Below are positions 10,437 through 21,515 of a stretch of 64,000 bases of DNA, in pieces. Made by a program: the position numbers and the translations under genes. The DNA is from Theropithecus gelada. Taxonomy: Eukaryota > Chordata > Mammalia > Primates > Cercopithecidae. The stretch covers positions 9,984,711 through 10,048,710 of the forward strand of contig NC_037682.1 in the NCBI RefSeq assembly GCF_003255815.1, read 5' to 3'. The notes beneath the pieces were generated by a model. That model was not told where the DNA came from and ran no database searches. It saw only the letters and a list, made by a program, of their open reading frames with translations. Each line of letters opens with the position of its first letter. The stretch's first letter is position 1.

Positions 10437-10716
10437 TAACTCTAAACCAGATCTTTAACGAGGCACTAACCAGAGGCTAACAAGGGCTAAGCCAGGTCTA
10501 AAACCCCTAGTGCCAGCAGCTGAAGGTTCCGGGGGAGATGGGGCAATGTAGTAGGCCCTCTGCCCAACCCCTCCCCCCCAAAAAAATAAGCAGCACCAAA
10601 ACCAAAGTTAAATCTAAACTTAAACATAATAAACATCTTTTCTAAAAACCAAACCAAAACAACAAACTCAGAGGGTTAAACCGACCCCCAGATCCACTAA
10701 AAACAAACAGAACAGC
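10437..10716 (+). promoter_or_regulatory. NRXN2: Downstream intronic CTAAC/TAAAC cluster 2
   Basis: A dense run of CTAAC and TAAAC words: ACCTAACTC, TCTAAACCAG, CTTTAACG, CACTAACCAG, GGCTAACAAG, GTCTAAAACC, then AGTTAAATC, CTAAACTTAAAC, AATAAACATC, TCTAAAAACC, GGTTAAACC and CACTAAAAAC. It is about 2.3 kb after the SS4 exon and 0.85 kb before the next acceptor. CACTAACC is also a perfect Quaking-type word and CTAAC resembles a branch point. Confidence 0.4.
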
Positions 10717-11556
10717 CCAACCCCACCCAGCTGGGAATTCTGAGGTGTCATACTGCTGAGTGTGGGGTGAGATTGGAGCTGGAGCGGGTTATATTGGCTG
10801 TCAGTGAGCGAAGCAAGGTCCCTTTAACATTTTCCATTTCTGTGCTTGCATGTCCAGGTGGGGAGGAAGGGCTCGGCTTACCAGGGCCTGGTCCCAGGCA
10901 GTGCTGGGCCTTGGCAGTCTGGGAGAAGAGAGGGGATCCTGGCCAAGGGTCAGAAGGCCTGGTCCTAGGCGGGAGGTCAGCCTGGGCAGATTGCTGCTCC
11001 CACACACCATCACACTGTCTCACCTCCTTCTCTGTTCTCACACGCACTGACTCCACCTTGGCCTGGCAGCTACCTCCTCTGTCTCTGCCTCTGTGTCTCC
11101 TCTATCTGCCTCTTCCAGGGGCTCCATGGCTTCATGGCTCGGGGCTGGACACTGGGGCAGGATGTTTGGGGAAGCAGAGGGAGAAGATGGGGACGGACTG
11201 AGGGAAGAGGATGAAGAGGGGAGATGGCCTTGGAGCTGGAGAGGAGAGGGAATGGGGAAGGTGGGAAGGCTTGCACATGGTGGGGAGGAGGGGCTGGGCT
11301 CGTCTTCCCCAGCCCGTGTGTGCCCTGGGTGCCCTCCCCTTCTGGGGTCCCCACCTGGCTGGGCTAGGGGCTGTGGCTGACAAGGACTTTTCCTTTGGTT
11401 GTTTGCCCCTTCCTCATTTCTCCCTGTCCCCTCCTCCCTTACTGGCTTCCTCCTCCATTCCTCTTTCCTCTCCTTGGCTTCCTTCTCTTCTTCCTTCCCT
11501 TCCTGGTCTCCCCTCACTGCCTGCCCCTTCTCTGTCACCCCCTCCCCTCCCCCAAG

Positions 11557-11882
11557 GCCGCCAGCTGACCATCTTCAACAGTCAGGCTGCCATCAAGATC
11601 GGGGGCCGGGATCAGGGCCGCCCCTTCCAGGGCCAGGTGTCCGGCCTCTACTACAATGGGCTCAAGGTGCTGGCGCTGGCCGCCGAGAGCGACCCCAATG
11701 TGCGGACTGAGGGTCACCTGCGCCTGGTGGGGGAGGGGCCGTCCGTGCTGCTCAGTGCGGAGACCACGGCCACCACCCTGCTGGCTGACATGGCCACCAC
11801 CATCATGGAGACTACCACCACCATGGCCACTACCACCACGCGCCGGGGCCGCTCCCCCACACTGAGGGACAGCACCACCCAG
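11557..11882 (+). CDS. NRXN2: NRXN2 coding exon, end of LNS6 and Thr-rich stalk
   Basis: 326-bp exon, acceptor CCCCCAAG and donor GTGAGG; it completes a Gly codon and ends in phase 0. It encodes GRQLTIFNSQAAIK through the last strands of LNS6 (VSGLYYNGLKVLALAAE) and then the juxtamembrane stalk, a Ser/Thr-rich segment (METTTTMATTTTRR) ending LRDSTTQ. Clustered Thr residues are expected to carry O-linked sugars. The Ala/Thr-rich stalk is typical of all neurexins and this version matches NRXN2. Intact. Confidence 0.96.
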
Positions 11883-14263
11883 GTGAGGCCCCACTCTGGC
11901 TGGTGGATTAGGGCAGGGATAGGTGGGGATGGAGCTGATATCTGCATAGCTACAGTAGTGGTGCCTAGTGTGAGGATCCAAGGGGTCTGTTGGGATCCTG
12001 GAGGCTGCTGTCTCTGACTTTATTGCCATGGTAATGGGCAAGGTCACCTTTCAGGAAGTGGCTTTCACCCTAATGACCAGGCATCTTGTGATGTGGGGGT
12101 GATCACTATTTCTAGAGGGACCATCCCCAGAGTTGGGGAGGAGTTTGATGGCCCAGTTATATGAGAGAAGATCACCCTACCTAAGAGAGATGAAGTCTGG
12201 ACTCGGGGTAAGAGTGGGATGGCTCCTTCTGCTTCTCCAGTGAAGGCCATGCCTAGTGTTCTGTGTGGGCAGAGAGTGGGAGATGGATAGTACCAGGCTG
12301 GCCTTGCTGTGGGCAGGGGTGACAGCATGGGAGGGCTGGGTGCAGTCACCTGGCATGGGCAGCCCCTCTCCAGAGGCTGGTGGAAGCTAGGAGGAGCCTC
12401 TCCTTGTTTTCTGGGTTTCCTACAGTGGGAAAATCCTGACTGCAAGTTCATTGCCTTCACAAGCCCTCTCCATGTGACTGTGAGCAGGCACCACAACTCA
12501 GGCAGCTTCGGTGTCCTCTCCGTCTGTGCGTCTGAGGGAGTCTCAGGGCAGACAGTTCCCTGGTGCTCACCCCACCTGCTGATCTGGATGGCCCCAGCTG
12601 CCTAGTCCCAGGCTTCCTGCAGCACAGACTGGTGGGGAGGAGGGGCCTTGAAGCACATGGAGCTCACCCCACCTGCTCAGGTGTTTCCTGGGTCAGGTCA
12701 AGCCCTAGTGATAGGGCAGGACTGGAGGGGCCTGCACCCGGGGAATGGGGCTCTGCTGGAGCAGGACTTGCCTGTGTGACTTCCTGAGGCAGCCCAGGCT
12801 GGGCTGTTTTCTAGTTGTTGCCTCCAGTGCCTGCTCTGACCTTTAGCACAGGGAGGGCTCACACCTGGCATGAAGGCCTTTTTTGGCCACCCCTTCTCTC
12901 CCCATCACCCTGTCTGGCAGCCTGTGGCTGTTAGGTACTCTCTGTCCTTCTAGGGTGAGGGCAGGATCTGGGGGTGGCCATGAGGATGTGCCCCTCCCTC
13001 TGTCACCAGTCTGTCTTCAGCTTCTTCTCTGAGGGGTGGGCTCCATGTGCTTTAAGGCTCCTCCTCCCTGCCAGTCTGTGCTGCAGGAAGCCTGCGACTA
13101 GGCTAGCTGGGGCCATCCAGATCAGAGAGACAAGCCTGTACCCACTTCCTCTCTGCCAAGAAAGCTGAGGGGACCTGAAGACGTTGCCCCTAGGGAGCAG
13201 GGAGTCCCTCGGGGAAAGGTCTGGGCTCTACCCAAGGCTGGGTACCCACCATGCCCAGTGCCCTTCAAATCGTAGGGGACGAGGGGCTGTCTGGTCTCAG
13301 TGGGAGGGTGATAGGCAGATCATCCTGGTGGAAGAGAGAGGTGGGGGTCCCAAGAGTCACTGCTGTGGTGAGGAAGCCCAAGATGGAGGCTGGTGCGGAG
13401 GGGGCAAGAATGCAGAAGGGAGCTGGGTCCTCCAGGCACCACCTTGCCCTTGGGTGAGTTAGGGCTGTTGAGTCTGAAGATCAGGGGCTGGGAGGAGGCA
13501 GGTTATGACCCTTTCAACCCTGCTTGTCCTTGTCCTTCAGCCTAGCTCTCTCCTCCCCTTCCTGCAGTTTCTCGGGCTCCCTTCCTGCCTGGACTTTCGG
13601 TTTCCCTCCTTGGGTCTCCTCCCTCATACCCTTGGGCACCCCCCTCCTCCTTATACTCACTCATCTTGGGGATTCTCTTTCTTTGCAATCAGTAAGAGAG
13701 AAAATGCTGACAAAGTGGACTACTGTTGTCATGGCAACCACAGCCCTAATTATTGTGTGCAGCCGGGCTCTCTCAGGCTCCAGGAAAGGAGGTTGGGAGA
13801 GAGATGAGGGGTGATGGGTGGTGAAACTGGAGCCAGGAAACCCCTCCAGGGCCTGGTCGTGTTCTGCCTGTGCTGGCCTCTGCAGGCTCCGTGCTGTAGG
13901 GCCTTGCCTCCCCAGCACCCCTTCCCTGAGGCATCCTAGACCCTTTTGCCCAGGCCCTGCAGGTCAAAGTCTGGCATCCACTCTCCTCACTTCCCAGAAA
14001 TAAAAAGCACCACATGTGCTGTTTCACTGACCCTCGGAAGCTGTGAAAACCTGCAGGGCTGCTGCTGGGAAGTTCCCTGTGCATAGGAGGAAGTGGAGGC
14101 CTGAGGTCAGCCAGCAAGAGATGGAAGGGCTAAGACTCAGACCAGGCTGGTCCGTCCCAGCCCAGGGGCATCCTGTGTACCACCATGCACCTCAAGTGGC
14201 AGCTGTGGGATCTGCTGACCTGCCTGGAACCTCTCTTTCCCCACCCCTTCTCTCGCCCCCCAG
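11883..14263 (+). other. NRXN2: NRXN2 intron between the stalk and Cys-loop exons
   Basis: No coding exon or recognisable transposon. An RFX X-box-like palindrome followed by a TAATTATT word lies at 13725-13755. The rest is GC-rich unique intron, ending in the acceptor TCGCCCCCCAG. Confidence 0.8.
13725..13755. promoter_or_regulatory. RFX X-box-like palindrome with adjacent homeodomain core
   Basis: GTTGTCATGGCAAC (13725-13738) is one base from the palindromic RFX X-box GTTGCCATGGCAAC and is followed after 8 bases by CTAATTATTG. RFX factors act on neuronal and ciliary genes. Candidate enhancer site only. Confidence 0.4.
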
Positions 14264-14342
14264 AACACAGATGACCTCCTGGTGGCTTCTGCTGAGTGTC
14301 CAAGTGATGATGAAGACCTGGAGGAGTGTGAGCCCAGTACTG
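14264..14342 (+). CDS. NRXN2: NRXN2 coding exon, juxtamembrane Cys-loop
   Basis: 79-bp exon, acceptor CCCCCCAG and donor GTGAGT. It starts in phase 0 and ends one base into a Gly codon. It encodes NTDDLLVASAECPSDDED followed by LEECEPST. The two cysteines bracket an acidic stretch, forming the short neurexin Cys-loop next to the membrane, which is known to bind carbonic-anhydrase-related CA10/CA11. The exon ends at splice site 5: it joins to 26531 (long form, TGGELILP) or to the internal acceptor after 27112 (short form, TANPTGPG). Confidence 0.95.
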
Positions 14343-14632
14343 GTGAGTGCCTTTCCCCCCTCCCCTGCCCCGGGGCCCTCTGTGACGCTACTGGGAGGGG
14401 GGCGACTGTCCCTGCCACCTGGCCCAAGCCCCAGGGCCTGCTGCCAGGCCTTAGCTTTCCCTGATAGTTCCACCTTGCCTAACATCCTCCCAGTCCCTCA
14501 GATGCTCTCTGGCAAGATGCCTTTTGGTTCCCAGCCCCTCAGAGGTAGTGAGGTCCTTAGCCTGGGGTCCTGGGGTTGAGAGCCAAGGGGTGCTGGGAGA
14601 GAAGGAGGGAGACTTTTCCCTAGAAGATGAGT

Positions 14633-14733
14633 AACTGCAGCTCCCATGAGTCCCTAGGGTGGGGGAGGGTGAACATGGCTTAGGAACTACAACTCCCATC
14701 AGTTCTTGGGTCCAGAATCACAACTCCCACCTG
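14633..14733 (+). repeat. Three-copy ACTACAACTCCC-type motif array
   Basis: AACTGCAGCTCCCATGAG (14633), AACTACAACTCCCATCAG (14685) and AATCACAACTCCCACCTG (14716). The middle copy resembles the ACTACAA half of the ZNF143/THAP11 motif. See the opposite-strand array at 24973-25090. Confidence 0.55.
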
Positions 14734-17319
14734 CTCCTGAGGCCTGGTGCTCTCTAGGCCACTAGTAGAGGAGATCTCTCCTGGATCCTGGGCCTTCCTC
14801 TTCTCCTGGGTGTTGGGAGGTGTCCTGTGCTCTTGTCTGAAGGGCTCCCAGAGTGGACACTGCCAGGACTGCCAGGGCAAGGTGAGGCAGTTACTACACA
14901 GTGACTGCTCTGAATCTGATAGTGTGCTGAGTGGGAAGTCCCCTCTAGACTAGACTTGTGGTCTCCTGGGGAAGATTAGGGCCTGAGGTCTGGCCTGGAT
15001 TCTAGTTGGGGAGCTGCTGTAGGAGGAGAGCAGGGCTGGGAGGGAAGGCTCTCCAGGGCCTGGGGCACTGGGGCCAGGGAGTGCTTTCTAGGCCTCTGCT
15101 TGATACTTCTTGCTGGAGCCAAGAATGCAGCCACAGAGAGAGACCAGGCTGGCAAAGCGGGGGTGGCCTTGAGTGCTGCTTGAGAAGTGTGGGGTGTGGA
15201 GTGGTGCAGCGAGTGCCAAGGCTGCTCATTTGAGCAGGTTGGGGGTGGCTGGGAGCAGCTGGGGGAGGGTGGGATACTTGAGGCTGGCAGAGGGAACAGA
15301 GAAAGGACTGGATGTGGCCAGATTTCCCAGTGGAGGAGCGTGGGCCTTGGTGGCTGCCAGATGAGTCTGTGGGAGTGGAGGGCCACCCACATTTCTCACT
15401 TGGGCTGCCGGAGGCTTCTCCCCATTACCTTGCAATGGGTCGCACCTGGGTTGTTGGTACCAGAAGGCTGGAGGTTGGGGCAGGTGCTTGTGGGGTTGGG
15501 GGAGATAATGTGGTCAGGAGGTGGGCAGTATGCCCTGGGTACATCCTGTGAATCTGGCTTGGGGCCTCCCAGCTCCAGAAAAGACATTCAGGCTGAGGGT
15601 GGGCTACGATCTTGGAAGGAGTGTGGTTAGAGCAGGACCATAGCATGGCCTGTGGAGCCTTGGGGCAGAGGCTCAGCTTCAAAAACCAAGGGCAGCGGGT
15701 TTCTGGGGCACAAGCCCCCAGATCCAGAGGCTGAAGCCCAGTTGCCCTCCACATCCTCCGAGTAGGCTAGAGCTGAGAGGGGTTATTCCCACGGGCCTGG
15801 GCCCAGGGACCTTCAGGGGAGCTGCCAGCTGCTGGGCCAGAAAGGCCTTCCCTTCCATAGACCAGGGCCTGGGCTTTCTGGGACAGATGCCTTCGTCTCT
15901 AGGAGGCCCCTCTGCTGAGTGCTGTCACTTCTTCCTCCAGGGCAATCTTGGCTCAAGGATGCACACTTCAATGCCTCCATTGCTTTGGGGGGCTCTGGGC
16001 ATCTGGCAGCTTCAACACACAGCACCCCCTGCCCTGCTTTACTGCTCTGAGCTCTAGGCACTTACCGGTGGCTCGTGTGGCCAACACAGCACTGCTTGCC
16101 CAGGCCTGCTGGAAGTGGCTGTGATGAGTGGCCCCATGAAAGCTCTGGGATGGGGCTCTGCGGACAATGGTCTTTGAGGGTCCTGAGGAAAGGGCACTGA
16201 GTGGCATTACCACATGTGTTCATACACAGGTGCCCATGTTCACACACTCTGGGGCAGGAACTCCTGGGTAACAGGAGGAGTCTCTGCTTTCCCTACACCC
16301 TGCAGAGGGGTATCTGGGGCCAGATGGTCACCATGTAGGGACATGTAGTACACACTGGACCCCACCTGAGCCATACTTTGTCCACCGAAGTTCTAGCCTC
16401 CCAGCCCTGGCTTGGAGTCTAGTCAAGGGCCTGGGTCTGATGCTGAATGGGTGTATTGGTGGTCTGACTCTTTTAGGCTGCATTAGGGCAGAGGGTGAGG
16501 AGGAGTTGAAGCAGGTGGGTCAGCTGGTTCCCAGTCAGGGATCTGTGAGGTCACTGACTATTGAGCCACCCTCTTGGGAAAAGGGACAAGTAGAGGATGA
16601 AGGGTGGAGGAGGTCTAGAAGTCTGGGATAGGGAGGGACTGGTAGCCATTCCAGCAGCCAGCTTTAAAAATAGGGCCAGGAGGGAGGGCAGAGTGCACTC
16701 TGGAATCCCCAGAGGAAACTGCCAGAAGCCACAGCCTCTCCCCCAAGCCTGCATCACACATGCTTACATGTCCACATTTGCACCACTGTGAAAGGTTTAA
16801 CGATGGATCCTCATCATCCCAATGGGAGGCCAGGCAAGGACCAAAATGACTCCAGGGTCTCCCAGGCTGGTGTAGACCATGCCATGCCATCCAGAGCCTC
16901 TCCAGCCAGTCTCTCCCAGGCCCCAGTGCAAGGAGGCTTTTCTCCAGCAGACGGCCAGACCTCCCTTGGCTCCAGTGTCAGAGGTGGGGGCAGCCTGGCT
17001 GGAGACCCCATGGTGTTTTACCTCTCCTACCTTGCAGATCTTCATCCCTGGGTCTAGGATCATTCCTGCTCGCTCACCTTTCCACCGTTTTCCCTAACCT
17101 GGGCTCCTCCACAGACCCGGGCCCATACTTTCTCCCTTGTTTAGTGAGACCATCATCTACACGGTTATTTTAGCTGAGGTTGGCTTTTCAATGGGAGTGC
17201 CTTTAGTGGGGCATGCACCATTAGTAATGTGACCCACTGCTAGTTGTCTCAGCTGGCCCAACCCATACATTGTGTTCTGGGCCTGGCCCCTGAGGGGATC
17301 TGACTTTGCACAACCTGAG

Positions 17320-17460
17320 ACACGTAGGAAGAGAAGAGCACACACAGGCTCAGACCCACAGAGGCAGTGTCTGTATGCACATGTATGACCAGAGGCACAC
17401 ACACATACAGCCCTGCACATACATTTACAGACCCACCAGCAAGCTCACATGGGCCCACTT

Positions 17461-17510
<50 letters not shown>

Positions 17511-19220
17511 TCAAACCTAGAAGAGCACACACTATTTGTACCTAGGCCAACAGAGGCACACACATGCTTAGACTCCAAGAGACATGTGTGTGCTTATACC
17601 CTTCTGAAGTCCATACACACAGATACACACCTGTTGAGACTCACAGAAGCTCAAACTCATGCACACATGCACAGCCTAATGAAAGCACACACATGTACTC
17701 AGAGCTACCAACTCTTGCATGTGTGTGCTTAGAGCTCCAGAAATACCCACAGAGGCACTCAGATGCACACGTGTGCACCTACTCAGCTCCTAGAGGTTCA
17801 CACTTGCATGTGTGTTCAGTTGCACCAAGGCACACACACACATTGTGTGTCTCAAACTTACCAAGGCACTTGACTGTGTTCTGAGCTATGTGTACATGCA
17901 TGTTCAAACCCACTGAGGCACACTCACACACTACTGACAGCCATGCTGAATGTTCAGAATCACACACACATGCTCAGACCCAGAGACAGACTTGCATATT
18001 GCAGACACTCAGGACACACACATCTGTGTTCAGACCTGAGTGTGTGTGTGTATGTGCTTAGGCCTAGTAAGACATATACCTTGTGACACGCCCTTGGACT
18101 CACAGATTATACATCTGTGCTCAGCTCAGTGGCACATGTGTACAGATCCACCTGTGTAACACACACAGGTGCTTAGACCACAGAATCCTACACCCGTGTT
18201 CAGACATGCAGATGTTCACATGTGTTTCAGAACTGCAGAGGCATATAGGCATGTTCAGATCAGGCAAGTAAGCAGTGTGCTTAGACCCACCATAATGCAC
18301 ATGTGTGCCCACATGTACTCACAGAAATGCACATCTATGACCAGGCTCACAGAGGTACATGTGTGTGTAAGTTTACTCACCATGATGCAGACATACATAT
18401 CTGCAGAGGGGTGTACTCATGCACCAACATGTGCATCCAACCCCCAGATGCCCACATGTACACAAAGGTGCACCTAGATAAGACTCACAAGAGTGCAGGT
18501 GTGCACATTCTCAGAGGCAGGCTGTGTGCTCAACCTCAGGGGTCTACATACACACACAATTTGTTCGGCTTCACAGACCTGCACTTCTCCCACCAAGCCC
18601 ACCCCTATAGAAGCTCATATTTCCGTGCACACTCATGTGCCGAGTGCCACAGTAGTGTACACACACACACACATGCTCACCTGCTGAAACATACATACTG
18701 GTTCACACTCACTGAAGAATACATAGGTACACACATACACATAGATGTGCAAGTTCATGTGCTCAGACCTGTACAGAGGTGTAAACACACACACGCACGC
18801 ACACACACACTCTCGGGCCTCCATTAGCCCACACAGGTGCAGGTGCACTTCTGTGCTCCAAGGTACCCATGCAGTGGCACACAGAAGGGCACACACATAT
18901 CCTCAGACCTGGAGGGCATGCACACATGTTCAGACACAGTACAAGGCATGCCTGTATGCCTGTGTGCTCCCACTCAGGCAAGTATACACAGTTGTTTAGA
19001 CCCACAAAAGCACACACATACACACATGTGTATTCAGATTCACCCAGGTCCACGTATGCTCAGACCCACAGAAGCAGCCTTCTGCACTTACTCCATGCAA
19101 GCATCCCTCCTGAGGCATTGCCCTCATGCACACATAAATGAGACCCTCAGAGGCACATGCAGGCTTAACTCCACAGAGTCACAGACACATTTGCCCAGAC
19201 CGGTAGAACCACAGTGTGTT
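17320..19220 (+). repeat. Degenerate CA-rich tandem repeat region
   Basis: About 1.9 kb built from an irregular 30-60 base theme, roughly GCTCAGACCCACAGAGG followed by CACACACATGTG, with a pure (CA) run of about 24 units at 17462-17509. Unit lengths vary too much for one period. Many reading frames stay open here by composition only; none looks coding. Confidence 0.75.
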
Positions 19221-19248
19221 CAGATTCCAAGAGGGTCTCAAGGTAGCA

Positions 19249-19450
19249 CTAGTTGCTATAATGGACAACATGTATTGGTTTAACACATAGACATGTATTT
19301 CTCATTCACCTAAGTTATAAACAAGTGTTCCTGATTGGTGGGCCACTCTTTTCCAAGTGATGACTCAGGGCTTGGTCCCTCTCCATCTTGCGGCTGCACC
19401 ATCTTCAACAGGTGACTTCCTGAGTTGCGGTGGCATGGAGTTGTGAAGTG
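19249..19450 (+). repeat. Old interspersed repeat, copy 1 of a shared family
   Basis: It opens with TTGCTATAATGGACAACATG and continues GTATTTCTCATTCACC, TTCCTGATTGGTGGGCCACT and CCATCTTGCGGCTGCACCAT. The same ordered words recur at 20890-21220 and 48255-48520, so these are copies of one mammalian-age element whose family name I cannot assign with confidence. Confidence 0.5.
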
Positions 19451-20400
19451 GAAGATTTTATGGGCCAGCTGTGGGAGAGGCTTCCAGGCTCCTGCCCACA
19501 TTCTGTTGCCTGGAGCTCAGTCATGGGGCCCAACCTAACTTTAAGGAAGGCTGTGAGGTGTGGCCTTGCTGTGCCCTCAGGAGGAAGCAGAAACAGGTCT
19601 GGGGCCCAACTAGTGAATTCTTTGTCACTGGCTTGCCTGTGGGTCATCAAGGATCCGTGTCACTCTTCCTCACCTCCAGGACACACCCACCCCTCCCCAG
19701 GAGACCACCCAAAGTCCCAACCATTAGGGCATTCATCTCAAAGCTGATGATGTCTGGGAGATGGTGGCCCTCCACATCCGGTTAAGACCTGACTTCTCTG
19801 GAATGGGGACCCATATGTGATCCAGATACCCAAGAACTAAATGGATAATTTATCTCACTGCTCCCACAGCCCAACACACACCCAGAATACTGTGGTGTGG
19901 GGCAGAGTCAACAACCATAATACAACCTCCCATACAAAAAAGGGAAAAATGGAAGACAGCAGCCTAGATTCACACAGGCCAATGTGTGCTCCTAGCGCTG
20001 AGGAAATCCAGCAGGCAGGCAGGCCAGGCTCTCTGCCCCTGCAGTGGGGGAAATTTCTTCATTAAACCCTGGGAGAGACTCTGCTCTCTGGCGGAGACTC
20101 CCCTCTCCTTTGTCTGGGGTCCCTGGCTCTCCCCTCTGGGAAGTTCCTCCCGGTCCTCCCATAGCCATGTCTGAAGTGGGTGTTGGGAACAATGTCCTCC
20201 TTGGGGGTGCTGTAGCATGATAGCCTACCCCTGCTCATGCAGATTTGGGGCCCAAGGGTGGTTTAAGGTTCAAAGTAACCATACCTAGACACAGTTCTCA
20301 AGCCTCACTTATTTCCTTGTTGCTCTGCCCCCATGCCTCTTTCTCTTCATACAGTGGTGACTGTCTTGAGGACATTTGAAACAATAGGTGGGAAGTTGGT

Positions 20401-20412
20401 GGGGGGGGGGGG
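20401..20412 (+). repeat. G12 homopolymer
   Basis: Twelve consecutive G, preceded by GGTGG. Prone to indels and sequencing error; could form a quadruplex. Confidence 0.9.
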
Positions 20413-20889
20413 CAATCCCTAAATCTGATCCTTGAGCAAGGCTGAGTGTTCTTATTGGGTGAGGGTGAGAAGCTTTACTGCACCATTGTCCCTCAAAGCC
20501 TTTTCACTTTTCTCTCTTACTGTTTGGAAGCAGTGGCCTCTTCTGACTCTGGTGGGATACAGATTTCTGGGCTGTCTGTATTCTTTTCACTTCTGCTTGC
20601 GAATCAGCCGATTCTTGCCTCCTCGTACTCCTTGCCTCCTTAGTCTCCTCCTTGTACTATGTCACTAAAAGCAGAAAGTAGAAGCCTCATGGTCACTGGC
20701 CTTTCCCAGCCCTTTCCCTCAGTGCCCAGAGTCCATAGGCAGTGCCTACCCTTCAGGTCCTCATGAGCAACGGTGCACACCACATGCTTCACCACTGCAG
20801 TACGTGGGTTTCATCTTCCCAGCCTCCACGCCTTGGATTGTCACGAGTGCCTTCTCAGGTTTGTGTTATCGTGACATCCATTTCTGGTT

Positions 20890-21220
20890 CCAGTGTCTAT
20901 ATTAGTTAAAGTAACATTTGTTTCTGTAACAGATAAGCCCCGGATCTCCGTAGTTAATTCAAGAGGAGTTTCTCACTCAGGTGCACCCTACCTGGGTGTG
21001 GCTGATCAGCAGGTGGCTCTGCTGCAAAGAGTGCTTTAGGAATCCACACTCCTCCCATCTGTGGCGCCTCCATTTTCAACCTGTGGTTTCCAACATCACT
21101 GTAGGAGAAGGAGCATGGAAGGTGGCACCAGGAGGCTGCTGGGGCACTGGTACGGGCAGTGCCCACTACTCAGTCACACACCAGGCCTACTCACAAGGAA
21201 TGTCGGGAAATGTAGTATTA
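20890..21220 (+). repeat. Old interspersed repeat, copy 2
   Basis: Same theme as 19249-19450: TTTCTGTAACAGATAAGCCC, GTTTCTCACTCAGGTGCACC, GATCAGCAGGTGGCTCTGCT and a terminal GGGAAATGTAGT word. Family name not assigned. Confidence 0.5.
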
Positions 21221-21284
21221 CTGCCCAGGAGAAGGGAAAATGAGTTTGGTGAAGGATGCGTTCCCTGGGGTGCACCGCTGGTGC

Positions 21285-21515
21285 TCAGATGCCGTGGTGC
21301 ACTCACATGTTCTGGGGCACGTTCATATATGCACATGTGCACATAGAACTCAGACCCAGGCTCAGTGGCCGGCAGGCACATGCCAGAGCCAGAGGTCCAC
21401 ACACTGACATGCACACGCTCATGCTCAGATCCATCTAGGTTCACGTACATGCATGTACACATGTGCTTGGGGCACAGAAACACAGATCCTGTGTGTGTGT
21501 GTGCGCGTGCATATG
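21285..21515 (+). repeat. Second patch of degenerate CA/CAGACCC repeat
   Basis: GTGCTCAGATGCC, CACATGTTCTGGGGCACG, ATGCACATGTGCACAT, AACTCAGACCCAGG and a short TG/GC run. Same theme as 17320-19220, separated from it by unique sequence and two old repeats. Confidence 0.5.

Larger units (their letters stand above)
8161..11556 (+). other. NRXN2: NRXN2 intron downstream of the SS4 exon
   Basis: No coding exon seen. It contains the UUAA element at its 5' end, two further A/T-rich motif clusters (8991-9325 and 10437-10716) in GC-rich surroundings, a MIR fragment at 9590-9720 and an L2/MIR-type tail at 9765-9815 (TGCTCAATAAATATTTATTG). The last 170 bases before the acceptor are a long pyrimidine-rich tract ending CCCCCAAG. 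Confidence 0.85.

Noticed and set aside
17306..19283. Several open frames rich in His/Thr/Cys in the CA repeat region
   Set aside because: Composition of CACACA/CAGACCC repeats; the frames shift with repeat irregularities and show no family resemblance.
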